Assembly (NCBI GenBank): GCA_902826215.1
Contig: CADEDY010000014.1
Location: 27,859 to 91,858 of the forward strand
Direction: 5' to 3'
Source of the DNA: an uncultured Bacteroidota bacterium
GTDB lineage: Bacteria > Bacteroidota > Bacteroidia > Flavobacteriales_F > PHOS-HE28
DNA: 64,000 bases
Notes under the pieces: generated by a model
The model's input: the letters and a program-made list of their open reading frames with translations, nothing else
What the model was told of the DNA's origin: nothing
The model's database searches: none
Part shown: positions 53,301 through 61,293 of the stretch, in pieces
How the letters are laid out: each line of letters starts with the position of its first letter
How positions within the stretch are numbered: the first letter of the stretch is position 1
Translations under genes and position numbers: made by a program

Positions 53301-54251
53301 CATGAAAAGGCTTCCGCTGGAGGCGAAAAGGACAAGATCGCTCAGGTTCTCGGTGTCGTTGTTATCGTGCGTGAAGAGCACGGTTCCGGTGTTGTCCGTA
53401 CCGTCATAGATCACGAATTCATCCGTGAACGCAACGGCACCCTGGTAGAACTGGATACGAAGGGTTCCGGTAGAACTGGAGACGTACTGCCAAGACAGAT
53501 CCTCGTTGTTGTCGTAGCAGTATTCGCCTTGCACTGGTGTGCCGGACGCACAATCGACCGGGATCGGGCAAGCCGTGAATGGGAACAATGGACCCAAGTT
53601 GACATTGCACAAGGGGTCGCTGGAGTGCTGTACGGTCACCGAAGGTTGTGAGCCGTTGGCATATGGTCCGATCTCATATTCGGCAGGCTCGATGCCTTCG
53701 TACACTTCTTGACCTCCATCCAGATCGATGATGATGTTGACCGTCCCGCCATCACCTGCATCAACGACGTTCAGCAGGATCGAGAACGTACCCAACTCAC
53801 AATCTTCAGTGAAGGAGTAGCTCACCGTTGGTGGCGTACAATCCAGGATCAATTGAACAGTAGTAATGACGCAATTGTTGAGCGTACTGCACTGATCATC
53901 CACGTTCCAATGGGCGAAAAGATCACCGGCATCAACCGCTGTGGCTGTTACTGCACCGCTACCCTGCCCCACTACGGGACCATCGAAAGTGCCTTGACGA
54001 ACGGTGATGTAACCACCGCTGGACAACGTGAATTCGTAGGGGCCATTGGGCACAATGTTCGTCACCTGCGAGTACTCCTGTTCGAAACTGCAGGTCGAGA
54101 TCTCGGTCACCCCCCCAAAAGGATCGGGAATGACCGCATCGGCTGGGTAGATGGTCGGATTCAAACAATTCCCTTGGGCTTTCAAGTCGGCCAAGGGCAT
54201 CAGTGCTGAGGCCAATAAGGCAGCCCCCAGCAAGTGTCCAATTCGTGTCAT
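50376..54251 (-). CDS. Giant T9SS-secreted protein with five CUB-like tandem repeats
   Basis: The 1291 residues start with a signal peptide (LGAALLASALMPLADLKAQ). After an N-terminal domain (about 25-140) five copies of a 200-225-residue unit follow. Each unit opens with a beta segment around VxDC and closes with a CUB-like half that contains CYxxxxD(R/L)xWxY, IYDG(T/P)D and a terminal CxDC. The C-terminal T9SS type A sorting domain (about 1210-1291) begins NAFSVYPNPTEGLIRIELG. The protein is exported and attached to the cell surface or released. It is probably an adhesin or binding protein with many disulfides. No enzymatic residues are seen. Confidence 0.9.
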   Translation of the reverse strand: MTRIGHLLGAALLASALMPLADLKAQGNCLNPTIYPADAVIPDPFGGVTEISTCSFEQEYSQVTNIVPNGPYEFTLSSGGYITVRQGTFDGPVVGQGSGAVTATAVDAGDLFAHWNVDDQCSTLNNCVITTVQLILDCTPPTVSYSFTEDCELGTFSILLNVVDAGDGGTVNIIIDLDGGQEVYEGIEPAEYEIGPYANGSQPSVTVQHSSDPLCNVNLGPLFPFTACPIPVDCASGTPVQGEYCYDNNEDLSWQYVSSSTGTLRIQFYQGAVAFTDEFVIYDGTDNTGTVLFTHDNNDTENLSDLVLFASSGSLFMELNSDDFTSCGDGGFEVDVLVWEVSCSDCELPIGTATVAVDCPTETYTVNVDVTSIGDAATATIIYTVAGSAPQTVVNVGVGMTELGPFPNGDSVTVVLQNADNDFCSLDLGAFVDPGLCPNLITCGAQPENITYCYQPSDDRSWLYTSVGTGTLRLRFLRGTIESHNYEDLRIFDGTDATGTLMFEHLEFNNYNLGPIGSAINNNFPRYYSIDIFSTTGSLFMEMSSDPSVQCGGEFPTETYDSWEWEVVCLDCDLPEVSYTVVDDCPNNQFSIPIEIGGTGDGAIVNIVYIVNGGEPQTVVNVGVGTAELGPFALNDTVNVVVEHESNSLCNIPLGNITDTGACPLLIDCGTEVSETACYNNSVDLRYYYQGTGTYPLGVFFDAGLLFFGDSLIIYDGGDINAPVLYSGAGLNVTDLFVNTTNPEHRVTIRIVSDEFTSCVDGFEPEALAWRVACLDCVPAATTFTIVQDCTNEQYFIDVAISELGSDPDAQIANTFNTDTLVVTAVGTYQIGPFPTGTELEVTIVNDANSLCNVYSGDLVNPLCPAFYDCPGPTLVETYCYTASDARAWAYELVSASSTTTLRLTFVRGTIERSVYDRIRIYDGPDNTSPLLFEHTGTDFVPYELGPEGSAVLSTGGTYYGVDVAATGNNLYMEMTSDGSVQCGTGTYDPWEWNVYCLDCVDPTVVFNVVPDCLHRSYSTEVIVTEQGGQDDLTVTNVINGDVQTGLGVGVHTFGPYPVDTASVFRVNNSQYEQCRANSDTLTYDGVECISVTCGFDNYEYCYENNEDRWYTYQAAQNVPITVRFLAGQMLAGDSIFIYNNADGTGVASYSGNNGGNLTGFAYNSSNVDNIITLRIKSNGTGSCEDGQVTVPLQWDVACGAVGVEEITSNAFSVYPNPTEGLIRIELGSQVTGAMQLRMLDMSGRVVMDQPLLMNGGTKQTVDMRGLQSGNYMVQLTTPQWVKTQRVQLVR
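50645..53845 (-). repeat. Five tandem CUB-like units of about 205-225 codons
   Basis: Unit boundaries, defined by the Cys-x-Asp-Cys end, lie near 53220, 52540, 51925 and 51255. Units 2 and 4 (52540-53220, 51255-51925) are longer and carry an extra YSIDIFSTTGSLFMEMSSD-type segment. Units 1, 3 and 5 are shorter and share SLFMELNSD or IRIVSDEFTS ends. This alternation suggests growth by duplication of a two-unit block. Confidence 0.75.
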
Positions 54252-54282
54252 ACGTGTCGTATTTGGAGTTTCGGTTCGCTGG

Positions 54283-54290
54283 CGAAGGTA
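54283..54290 (-). promoter_or_regulatory. Putative -7 promoter box TACCTTCG
   Basis: Same octamer as before dapB. It lies 32 bp upstream of the ATG of the T9SS protein gene. Confidence 0.4.
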
Positions 54291-54382
54291 GCGATCACCT
54301 TCAGGGCACGGTCGCCCTTGGAGCGACTTAAGGTGAAACCGTTGGAAGCCCAGTCCATAGAACTGCCCCTATTCGCTGTGGG

Positions 54383-56512
54383 TCAAGGTGTTGCTGTGAA
54401 TAAACGCTTCACCACCTTGTAGGCTGGTTTCGGGTTTCCCTCGAAATCGATGATGCTCCAACTGGGGCCGGGCCAGCAATCGTTCAACTGCCAGAGGAGC
54501 GTGCCCATGCAATGTGGCTGAGCAGCCATGTGCGCCTCGATCGCCATACCATATGCCTTGGCTTGGGCGCGTTGGCTGCCGTCGATGAAACCTCCGAGGG
54601 TGGTCGGCTTCTCCTCTCCTAGTTCCCGCTCAATGGCATCCCAGATCGGTTTGTCGGTCTTGTAGCTGCGTTGCATACGGTTCAAAGCCGGGCTGCCGAG
54701 GTAGAGTTCCTCCGGGTCGAGGTAATGTGAGAGCAAGACACTGTCCGGATAGCTCTGGAAGCCCCATTCGCTTAAGAAGCGGCCCACGTTGTTCTCGAAG
54801 GAAGAGAAGGTGCTGTCGCCGTGCCAAACGCCCCAGTAATGGAGGTCGCCTTCGGTGAGGCCTTTGGCGTTGCCCCAGTTGCTCACGGGGGAACTGGGCA
54901 GATAGCCGGTGTTGCCCATTTCTTCGATCCACCCTTTGAGCCGCCGGTTGAAAAAGTAATCGTTTACCGCAGCCACTTTCATGGAATCCGGTCCATGGAG
55001 GCCGTACCTCTGCTGCCAGCCCCAGTTCTTCCAAGCCACATCCAATTCGTTATTGCCGCAGAAGAGCGCCAAGCTAGGGTGCACGGCGATCCGCTCGTAT
55101 TGCTCCACCACTTCTTGGCCGATGTTCTCTTCGAAGATGCGCTCATCGAATGGGCCGAGGTTGCTCACCATTACATCCTGCCAAAGTAGGATGCCTGCTG
55201 TATCGCAGGCGTGCAGGAATTCTTCCGGCGGATACACCCCGCCCGCCCAGAGACGCACCATGTTCATGCCCGCTTCCTTCATCTGCTCCACGAGCGTTAA
55301 CCACTGGGGAATGGAGGATGGCCCGGGAAGTAGGCTCGGCGGCACCATGTTGCAGCCTTTCATGAATTCGGGCTCCCCGTTCACGGTGAAGCCGAAGGAA
55401 CTGCCGACTGCTTTGGGCGATCGCACCAGTTCGATGTCACTGAAGCCCACCGTTCGCGAACTGGTGCTCAAGAGGACGCCGCCGCGATAGAGCTTCACTT
55501 CCAAGAGGAATGTCTTCGGGTTGTTCGGATACCACAGGTCTGCGCTGTCGAGTGGGAAGTACACCAAGCTCGCCCGCTGTCGGGGCAGGCGCATCTTCAG
55601 TTGTCGCTGCTCGCCCAAGCGCACATGAAGAGCCGTCACCGAATCGCTTTCGCCGAGAGTCTCAATCGCGCAACTGGCCATGAAGCCGTCCCTGGTGAGC
55701 ACCTCGAAGGCGCCGATCCGCGCGATCCGATCCCCACTCCACCCCCTCAACTCCACTCCCTGCCAGATCCCGCTCGTCACCAACCGCGGGCAGAAATCCC
55801 AACCGAACTGGTAGGCCGCCTTGCGGATGTATGGACTCACGCCACTGGAATCGTTATCGTGGGGCAGTTGGATGCCATACGCATCGCGCAGTTTGGCCCC
55901 TTCCTTGATCGGGCTGCGGAAGATCACTTTCAGCTCGTTCTCCCCCTTCTTCAAGAGGTGCTTCACCTCCCATTCCCAGGTCCGGAACATGTTGTCCGCT
56001 TTGCCGATGAGTGAATCGTTCAAGTAGACTTCAGCGAAAGTGTCCAGCCCTTTGAAGACGAGATCAAGGTGACCATGCTTCAGCAGGGAGTCCGTCGCGA
56101 CAATGGTGCGTTTGTAGATCCAATCCTCGTTCTCGATCCACTGCACGCTATCGATGTTACTGCCCTTGTAGAAGTCGGGGATCAGGCCGTGGTGCAGGAG
56201 ATCCGTCTGCACAACGCCGGGTACTTCGGCAGAATACCACTGGTCCTTCCCTAATTGGCAGAAGGTCCAACCGTCGTGAAGGGGGATGTGGGATTCTTGA
56301 GCACTCACGGTCCCACAGCTCATCATCAACCATAACGGAACTCGCCATTGGCCGCTGGTCTTTGGCTGCTGGCTGCGCACCACTATGCGGCATGGTCGGC
56401 GCACTTGGCCAGGTTCGCCTGCTCGCGAGGGGAAGCCAAGAGCGCAGACCGTTGTGGACCACATACCAGCCAGCTGCCAGCGGACCATGGCCAAGAGCGC
56501 TTTCGCATTCAT
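54383..56512 (-). CDS. GH2 beta-mannosidase, exported; 5' end disturbed
   Basis: The 709-residue frame encodes a GH2 beta-mannosidase of about 640 functional residues: jelly-roll (WTFCQLGKDQWYSAEVPGVVQTDLL), Ig-like and TIM-barrel domains. The acid/base Glu is E489 (CGNNELD) and the nucleophile Glu is E582 (LSEWGFQS). It removes the beta-mannose at the N-glycan core. The frame opens with an ATG that overlaps the CutC-like gene stop by 4 bp, but residues 1 to about 45 come from a palindromic repeat-like element (56344-56492) and are unlikely protein. A GTG at 56380 gives MVRSQQPKT then the hydrophobic core VPLWLMMSCGTVSA, a plausible signal peptide, and is my preferred start. Confidence 0.88.
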   Translation of the reverse strand: MNAKALLAMVRWQLAGMWSTTVCALGFPSRAGEPGQVRRPCRIVVRSQQPKTSGQWRVPLWLMMSCGTVSAQESHIPLHDGWTFCQLGKDQWYSAEVPGVVQTDLLHHGLIPDFYKGSNIDSVQWIENEDWIYKRTIVATDSLLKHGHLDLVFKGLDTFAEVYLNDSLIGKADNMFRTWEWEVKHLLKKGENELKVIFRSPIKEGAKLRDAYGIQLPHDNDSSGVSPYIRKAAYQFGWDFCPRLVTSGIWQGVELRGWSGDRIARIGAFEVLTRDGFMASCAIETLGESDSVTALHVRLGEQRQLKMRLPRQRASLVYFPLDSADLWYPNNPKTFLLEVKLYRGGVLLSTSSRTVGFSDIELVRSPKAVGSSFGFTVNGEPEFMKGCNMVPPSLLPGPSSIPQWLTLVEQMKEAGMNMVRLWAGGVYPPEEFLHACDTAGILLWQDVMVSNLGPFDERIFEENIGQEVVEQYERIAVHPSLALFCGNNELDVAWKNWGWQQRYGLHGPDSMKVAAVNDYFFNRRLKGWIEEMGNTGYLPSSPVSNWGNAKGLTEGDLHYWGVWHGDSTFSSFENNVGRFLSEWGFQSYPDSVLLSHYLDPEELYLGSPALNRMQRSYKTDKPIWDAIERELGEEKPTTLGGFIDGSQRAQAKAYGMAIEAHMAAQPHCMGTLLWQLNDCWPGPSWSIIDFEGNPKPAYKVVKRLFTATP
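56344..56492. repeat. REP/MITE-like palindromic element at the beta-mannosidase start
   Basis: Imperfect inverted repeats 56344-56375 and 56467-56492 (shared parts CCGCTGG and CTGGCTG, read on opposite strands) flank 91 bp. Nested 6-bp arms CTTGGC (56404-56409) and GCCAAG (56435-56440) lie inside. The sequence is rich in GGCCA/TGGCC words and has a look unlike the surrounding coding DNA. It may fold into a cruciform or mRNA hairpin. Confidence 0.55.
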
Positions 56513-57246
56513 CGCAACCCCGCTTTCACCAAGGCATTCAGGACCGCTTCGATCTTGGCTTCATCTGGTCGGGTGCCGAACCAAGCCAGCTGATCCGAAG
56601 AACTAAGCGCTGGGCCAGAGCCACGTCTTTCGGTCGGAAGTTGTGCGGCAAAGTGCACCTCTTGCGCCCCTGTACGCCCCACGATCTCCACCACATTGCT
56701 TGCATTCACACCACCGGCCACGGCGATCGTACATGCCTCACCGGCCCGGTCGACCAAGCTTCTCAGGCGATCCACGCTATCGATGGCCAGGCCGGCACCG
56801 CCTGAGGTGAGTATCCGGTCGATCCCAAGCGCCATACAATCATCCAACACACGCAAGGGATCCATCGCGTGATCGATCGCGCGATGGAAGGTGATCTCGC
56901 TTTCGGGCGCTTTTTGCTTCACTTCGGATATCAGAGCACTGTGCAATTGACCCGATGCACTCAGCGCGCCGGTTACCAAGCCCAATGCACCACCGCCGAA
57001 GATCTCGGCATCGGTGATCAGCACCATGCTCTCGACCGTGGAATAGTGGAACCCTGTCGGCGTTGGCCGGATGAGGACCCGGACCGGGATCCGCACGGCC
57101 TGCCGAACGGCATCCACGAGGCCCGAACTCGGGGTGATGCCACCGCAAGTCAGCCAGCTACACACTTCCAAACCATCTACACCATAGGCGCTTGCGACAG
57201 TAGCTTCCTCTACCGACGATACACAGATCTCCACGGCAACTGACAT
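56509..57246 (-). CDS. cutC: CutC-like TIM-barrel protein
   Basis: From the ATG at 57246 (the open frame to 57390 has a poor N-terminus) the protein has 245 residues with the CutC pattern: AVEICVSSVEEATVASAYG, GGITPSSGL, RVLIRPTPTGFHYS, ITFHRAID and ILTSGGAG. CutC was linked to copper tolerance, but its chemical role is disputed. The usual RPRGGDFxY segment reads RPTPTGFHY here. The overlap with the beta-mannosidase gene is typical of glycan clusters, where CutC-family genes often accompany beta-mannosidase or N-acetyl sugar genes. Confidence 0.85.
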   Translation of the reverse strand: MSVAVEICVSSVEEATVASAYGVDGLEVCSWLTCGGITPSSGLVDAVRQAVRIPVRVLIRPTPTGFHYSTVESMVLITDAEIFGGGALGLVTGALSASGQLHSALISEVKQKAPESEITFHRAIDHAMDPLRVLDDCMALGIDRILTSGGAGLAIDSVDRLRSLVDRAGEACTIAVAGGVNASNVVEIVGRTGAQEVHFAAQLPTERRGSGPALSSSDQLAWFGTRPDEAKIEAVLNALVKAGLR

Positions 57247-57307
57247 TCCCCAAACATAGTACGCGTGGGGTGCAACATCGCGAGGTTCGCTCCGTAGAAC
57301 GTGATCG

Positions 57308-59230
57308 ATGCACCCCAAGCCACTCTCCCCGCTCAAGTGTGTCCCGCTCGCGATCATCTTCGTGTGCTGGACCGCCCCCTGCTTTTCCACCGCTGTTGTG
57401 GATAGTGTTCAGGCCATTTTGAACGGAGCGGTCAGTTCCCACCAGCGGTCACAGGCTTTACTCACCATTGCCTACCGCACCATGGATGCGGACCCGCTTG
57501 CGGCACACGGTCATGCGACCAAGGCACTTGAATTCGCTGAGCTTACCGGGGATGATCGGTCGGAACATCAAGCATTGGTTTGTGTCGGAGAGGCCGAAGA
57601 GCGGATGGGCGCTTTCCCTGAATTCATGCGGACCACACTGCGCGCGATCCGTTTGGCTCAAGCCATGGGCGATGCGTCCATACTCGCCAATGATCTTCAC
57701 GATCTCGCATGCGCCTATGCCATGAACGGTATGCCGGAGAAAGCGGTCGAAGAAGCCCGCAATTCATTGGCTATGCTCTTGCCAACGCAGAATACTTCGG
57801 CCATAGCTGAAGCTGAACGTTTCCTACTCGAACAACTCCTACTGGCTGGTCGGCATGCCGAACTACAAGTGGCAGCGGATCGGTTCATAAAGAAAGCCAA
57901 GGAAGATAGTAACGACCTGCAGGAAGCCCGGATCTATCATGTCCTAGGGCGGTCATTGCTGGCCCAAAGCAAGTTCCTTGATGGCCATACCTATTTGATG
58001 CGGTCGTCTGAAGCGATCACTGCATCCGGCAGCAACGCCGAACAGTTCACATTGGCAGCGGATCTGGCTGAAGCCTTCATCGGACAAGGCCGCACACATG
58101 ACGCAGGATCCGCTTTCGATCGAGCGAGTGCTTTGCTCGCACAGGCCGATCATTGGACCAATCGTCAACGCCTGCTGGACCTGCGGTATCGCTTGGCTGT
58201 TTCGGAGCGCCATTGGGAGGAAGCCCTTATGCTGCATCGAACCATGACCTCCCGTTCAGATAGCATGCAACATGCCCGAGCAGAAATGCAGCTTGGCCGC
58301 TTGCAGGTCACTTATCAGTTGGAGAAGAAAGAGAAGGTCAATGCGGAGCTACGGTCGGAGAATGCCACCAACGCTGCTCTGCTAGAAGGCTTCCGAATGA
58401 ACAATCGGGTGATGTTGGCATCGCTGATCGGTCTCGGGCTTTTGGTCGGTGCCTTGTTCTTCACCACACGCTACAGTTTGCGCTCGGCGCGCCGAATGAA
58501 GTTGAAGAATGCGGTGATCAAAAGGCAGCACGATGAGATCCATACCAAGAACCTGGAGATGCAACGTCAGCACATGAGGCTCACCGAGACCTTGGAGAGC
58601 GAGGAACAAAAGGAAATGGTGATCAAGGAGATCCACCACCGGGTGAAGAACAACCTTCAAGTGGTAGACAGCTTATTACGGATCGAAGGCATCGGCAATG
58701 ATGACCCGAATGTGGACCGCGTGCTGAAGGATGCGCAAGGCAGGATCCGATCCATGGCCTTGGTGCATGAGCACATCTATCGTACGGCGAGCCAGCCAAG
58801 TGGGGCCTTGGGTGCTCATTTGGAGAAACTCACACGCAGCATCTTGGTCGCTCATGGAGCGCACGACCGCGTCTCTGTATCAGTGAGTACACCGGATCTG
58901 CAATTGCCCACCGAAACGTTGATGCCGCTCACCTTGGTAGTGAATGAACTCTTCACGAATTCCTTGAAGTACGCCTTCGCGAACAGCGACCACGGAAGGA
59001 TCTCCATCGTGGTCAGGCCCACAGGGAACGCGTTCGAATTGCTTTTCAGCGATGATGGGGCCACCGGGTGGAACGGTGGTCCGGACCGTGAACGGGACAC
59101 ATTCGGCTTGGAACTTGTTCGCATGCTGGCCGCGCAGTTGAATGGCGAATTGCGATTCCTCAAGGGCCAAGGCACCGCGATCGCCATGACGTTCGCCCTC
59201 GATCCAGTGCCGTTGCGGGCCGCTTCCTAG
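57308..59230 (+). CDS. TPR sensor histidine kinase, HisKA_2 type
   Basis: The 640 residues have a signal sequence, TPR-like helices in the periplasm (about 30-330), a transmembrane helix (about 362-385, ASLIGLGLLVGALFFTT), a cytosolic coiled coil and a HisKA_2 domain with the phospho-acceptor H443/H444 in EIHHRVKNNLQV. The ATPase domain closes with ERDTFGLELVRMLAAQLNG and GTAIAMTFAL; its N-box is NELFTNSLKYAF. Such kinases usually signal to LytTR or PdtaR-type regulators. No response regulator lies next to it in this window, so it is an orphan. Confidence 0.9.
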   Translation: MHPKPLSPLKCVPLAIIFVCWTAPCFSTAVVDSVQAILNGAVSSHQRSQALLTIAYRTMDADPLAAHGHATKALEFAELTGDDRSEHQALVCVGEAEERMGAFPEFMRTTLRAIRLAQAMGDASILANDLHDLACAYAMNGMPEKAVEEARNSLAMLLPTQNTSAIAEAERFLLEQLLLAGRHAELQVAADRFIKKAKEDSNDLQEARIYHVLGRSLLAQSKFLDGHTYLMRSSEAITASGSNAEQFTLAADLAEAFIGQGRTHDAGSAFDRASALLAQADHWTNRQRLLDLRYRLAVSERHWEEALMLHRTMTSRSDSMQHARAEMQLGRLQVTYQLEKKEKVNAELRSENATNAALLEGFRMNNRVMLASLIGLGLLVGALFFTTRYSLRSARRMKLKNAVIKRQHDEIHTKNLEMQRQHMRLTETLESEEQKEMVIKEIHHRVKNNLQVVDSLLRIEGIGNDDPNVDRVLKDAQGRIRSMALVHEHIYRTASQPSGALGAHLEKLTRSILVAHGAHDRVSVSVSTPDLQLPTETLMPLTLVVNELFTNSLKYAFANSDHGRISIVVRPTGNAFELLFSDDGATGWNGGPDRERDTFGLELVRMLAAQLNGELRFLKGQGTAIAMTFALDPVPLRAAS

Positions 59231-59248
59231 GTCCAGCCTTGTCTGGCC

Positions 59249-59256
59249 TATCTTCG
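59249..59256 (+). promoter_or_regulatory. Putative -7 promoter box TATCTTCG
   Basis: A TAnnTTCG-type box 17 bp before the GTG start of the helicase gene, in the 43-bp gap after the histidine kinase stop. Confidence 0.4.
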
Positions 59257-59273
59257 CGCCCCGAATCACTACC

Positions 59274-60545
59274 GTGCAAGAATCGACCGAAAAGACCACC
59301 CCCGTGGCGAACTTCCAAAGCCTTGGCCTCAGCGACGATCTGTTGCAAGGATTGGATTCAATGAACATCCGGGTGCCCACCCCGATCCAACAGCAGGCGA
59401 TCCCCGCTGTGCTCGACGGACGGGACCTCATTGCTTGTGCACAGACCGGCACCGGTAAAACAGCGGCCTTCTTGCTCCCACTGATCGATGTGATCACCAG
59501 CTATCGACCCAAGGTGGATGGCTCCATTCGGGCGTTGATCGTCGTTCCAACGCGGGAGTTGGCCTTGCAGATCGATCAGCAGATGCAGGCCATAGCCTAC
59601 TTCACGCCGATCACGTCCATCCCACTTTATGGCGGTAGTGATGGTAACACCTTCGATGCCCAGAAGCAGGCGCTGACCAGTGGCGTCGAAGTGGTGATCG
59701 CTACACCCGGTAAGTTATTGAGCCATCTCAACCTCGGCTATGTGCCCCTTCAAGGCCTCGAATTCCTCGTGATGGATGAGGCGGACCGAATGATGGACAT
59801 GGGCTTCGTGGACGATATCCGGAAGATCATCACCTTCCTGCCCAAGGAACGGCAGTCGCTGATGTTCAGCGCTACGATGCCGTCCACGATCCGAGAACTG
59901 ACCAAGCAGATCCTGCACGACCCGTTCGAGATCACCATTGCCTTGAGCAAACCGGCAGCCGGTGTGGACCAGCAGGCCTACGTGATCTTCGATATGCAGA
60001 AGGCGGGCATCCTCGAACACATCCTGAACACCAACGAGGCCACGAGCATCGTGATCTTCGCTGGTCGCAAGATCGAAGTGAAGAACCTCGCCCGGCACTT
60101 GCAGAAGCGCGGGTTCAACGCCGCCGGCATGCACAGTGATCTGGAGCAGACCGAACGCGAGTCGGTGATGCTCGATTTCCGGAACCGGAAGTTGCGTGTG
60201 CTGGTGGCCACCGATGTGGTGAGCCGTGGCATCGACATCGACGATATCGACCTGGTGATCAATTACGATGTGCCGCGTGATCCAGAGGATTATGTGCACC
60301 GCGTTGGTCGTACGGCTCGTGCAGCCAAGAAAGGCGCTGCCGTCACCTTCGTGAACGAGAAGCAGATGCGCGAATTCGGCCGTATCGAAGCACTGATCGG
60401 CTATGAAGTGAAGAAGATGCCGTTGCCCGATGGAATGCCCCGTGGACCGATGTACGACCCCAAGGCTCGTGTTGCGGGTGGCTCCAACGGAAACGGCCAC
60501 CGCAAAGGCGGTGGCCGTGGTCGAAGCGGCGGTGGTCGCCACTAG
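59274..60545 (+). CDS. DEAD-box RNA helicase (RhlE-like)
   Basis: This 423-residue helicase begins with a GTG start; the next Met is at residue 31, inside the Q-motif region, so the start is well placed. Motifs in order: Q-motif (FQSLGLSDDLL, PTPIQQQAIP), I AQTGTGKT, Ia PTRELALQ, II VMDEADRMMDMGF, III FSATMP, V ATDVVSRGIDID and VI YVHRVGRTARA. The C-terminus is short and Gly/Arg-rich (HRKGGGRGRSGGGRH), a non-specific RNA-binding tail. It probably remodels RNA in ribosome assembly or decay. It converges with the cyclophilin gene, leaving 9 bp. Confidence 0.95.
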   Translation: MQESTEKTTPVANFQSLGLSDDLLQGLDSMNIRVPTPIQQQAIPAVLDGRDLIACAQTGTGKTAAFLLPLIDVITSYRPKVDGSIRALIVVPTRELALQIDQQMQAIAYFTPITSIPLYGGSDGNTFDAQKQALTSGVEVVIATPGKLLSHLNLGYVPLQGLEFLVMDEADRMMDMGFVDDIRKIITFLPKERQSLMFSATMPSTIRELTKQILHDPFEITIALSKPAAGVDQQAYVIFDMQKAGILEHILNTNEATSIVIFAGRKIEVKNLARHLQKRGFNAAGMHSDLEQTERESVMLDFRNRKLRVLVATDVVSRGIDIDDIDLVINYDVPRDPEDYVHRVGRTARAAKKGAAVTFVNEKQMREFGRIEALIGYEVKKMPLPDGMPRGPMYDPKARVAGGSNGNGHRKGGGRGRSGGGRH

Positions 60546-60554
60546 TTCGTCGGT

Positions 60555-61241
60555 CTATTTCGCGCGGAACTTATCCTTGTTGTCTGCCAACACCTTCATG
60601 GCATCCCATGCTTTGGCGGCTTTTCCAACGCGCTCGATGGTCACACTTTCCATCACGTCGTTACCGGCAATGGCGTTCACCACGTCCTGCCCTTCTGTAA
60701 CGTAACCGAATACGGCATGCTTTCCATCCAACCATGAGGTCTCCTTGTGGGTGATGAAGAATTGGCTGCCGTTGGTGGCGGGGCCTGAATTGGCCATGCT
60801 CAAGGCACCTGGGCGGTTGTGCTTCAGATCCGGATGGATCTCATCGGCGAAAGCGTATCCAGGGCCACCCATACCGGTGCCGGTAGGGTCACCACCTTGG
60901 ATCATGAAGTCGGGGATCACCCGGTGGAACTTCAGACCGTCGAAGTAGGGAGTGCCCTCGGGTTTCGCGGTGTTCTTCACTTTCCCTTCGGCCAAGCCCA
61001 CGAAATTGGCCACGGTCATCGGGGCTTTCTCGTACTCGAGTTTGATGGTGATCAAGCCCTTGTTCGTCTTGATCTTGGCATAGATGCCGTCGCTATTGTT
61101 CTCCACGGGTTTTTGTGCGGTTGGTTGTTCAGTTGGTTCGGTCGATTTGGCTACAATGCCATTTTCTTCCGGAGCGGAAGTGCAGGCAGCGAGCGAAAGG
61201 CTTAGCAATGCTGGTAGTGTGAATGAGAAGAGCATGGTCAT
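60555..61241 (-). CDS. Peptidyl-prolyl cis-trans isomerase, cyclophilin-type lipoprotein
   Basis: From the ATG at 61241 the protein has 228 residues with a lipobox (LSLSLAAC|TSAPEEN) and a flexible Thr/Pro/Glu linker. The cyclophilin domain (about 55-210) has the catalytic Arg in FHRVIPDFMIQGGDP, GSQFFIT and LDGKHAVFGYV. It is a folding catalyst on the envelope. An ATG at 61235 is an alternative start. A TAACTTCG box lies 22 bp upstream. Confidence 0.93.
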   Translation of the reverse strand: MTMLFSFTLPALLSLSLAACTSAPEENGIVAKSTEPTEQPTAQKPVENNSDGIYAKIKTNKGLITIKLEYEKAPMTVANFVGLAEGKVKNTAKPEGTPYFDGLKFHRVIPDFMIQGGDPTGTGMGGPGYAFADEIHPDLKHNRPGALSMANSGPATNGSQFFITHKETSWLDGKHAVFGYVTEGQDVVNAIAGNDVMESVTIERVGKAAKAWDAMKVLADNKDKFRAK

Positions 61242-61262
61242 TACGTGTTTTTCTTGGGGTGG

Positions 61263-61270
61263 CGAAGTTA
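61263..61270 (-). promoter_or_regulatory. Putative -7 promoter box TAACTTCG
   Basis: A TAnnTTCG-type box on the minus strand, 22 bp before the cyclophilin ATG. Confidence 0.4.
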
Positions 61271-61293
61271 GTGGCAGGTGTTCAGGTGCCGAA

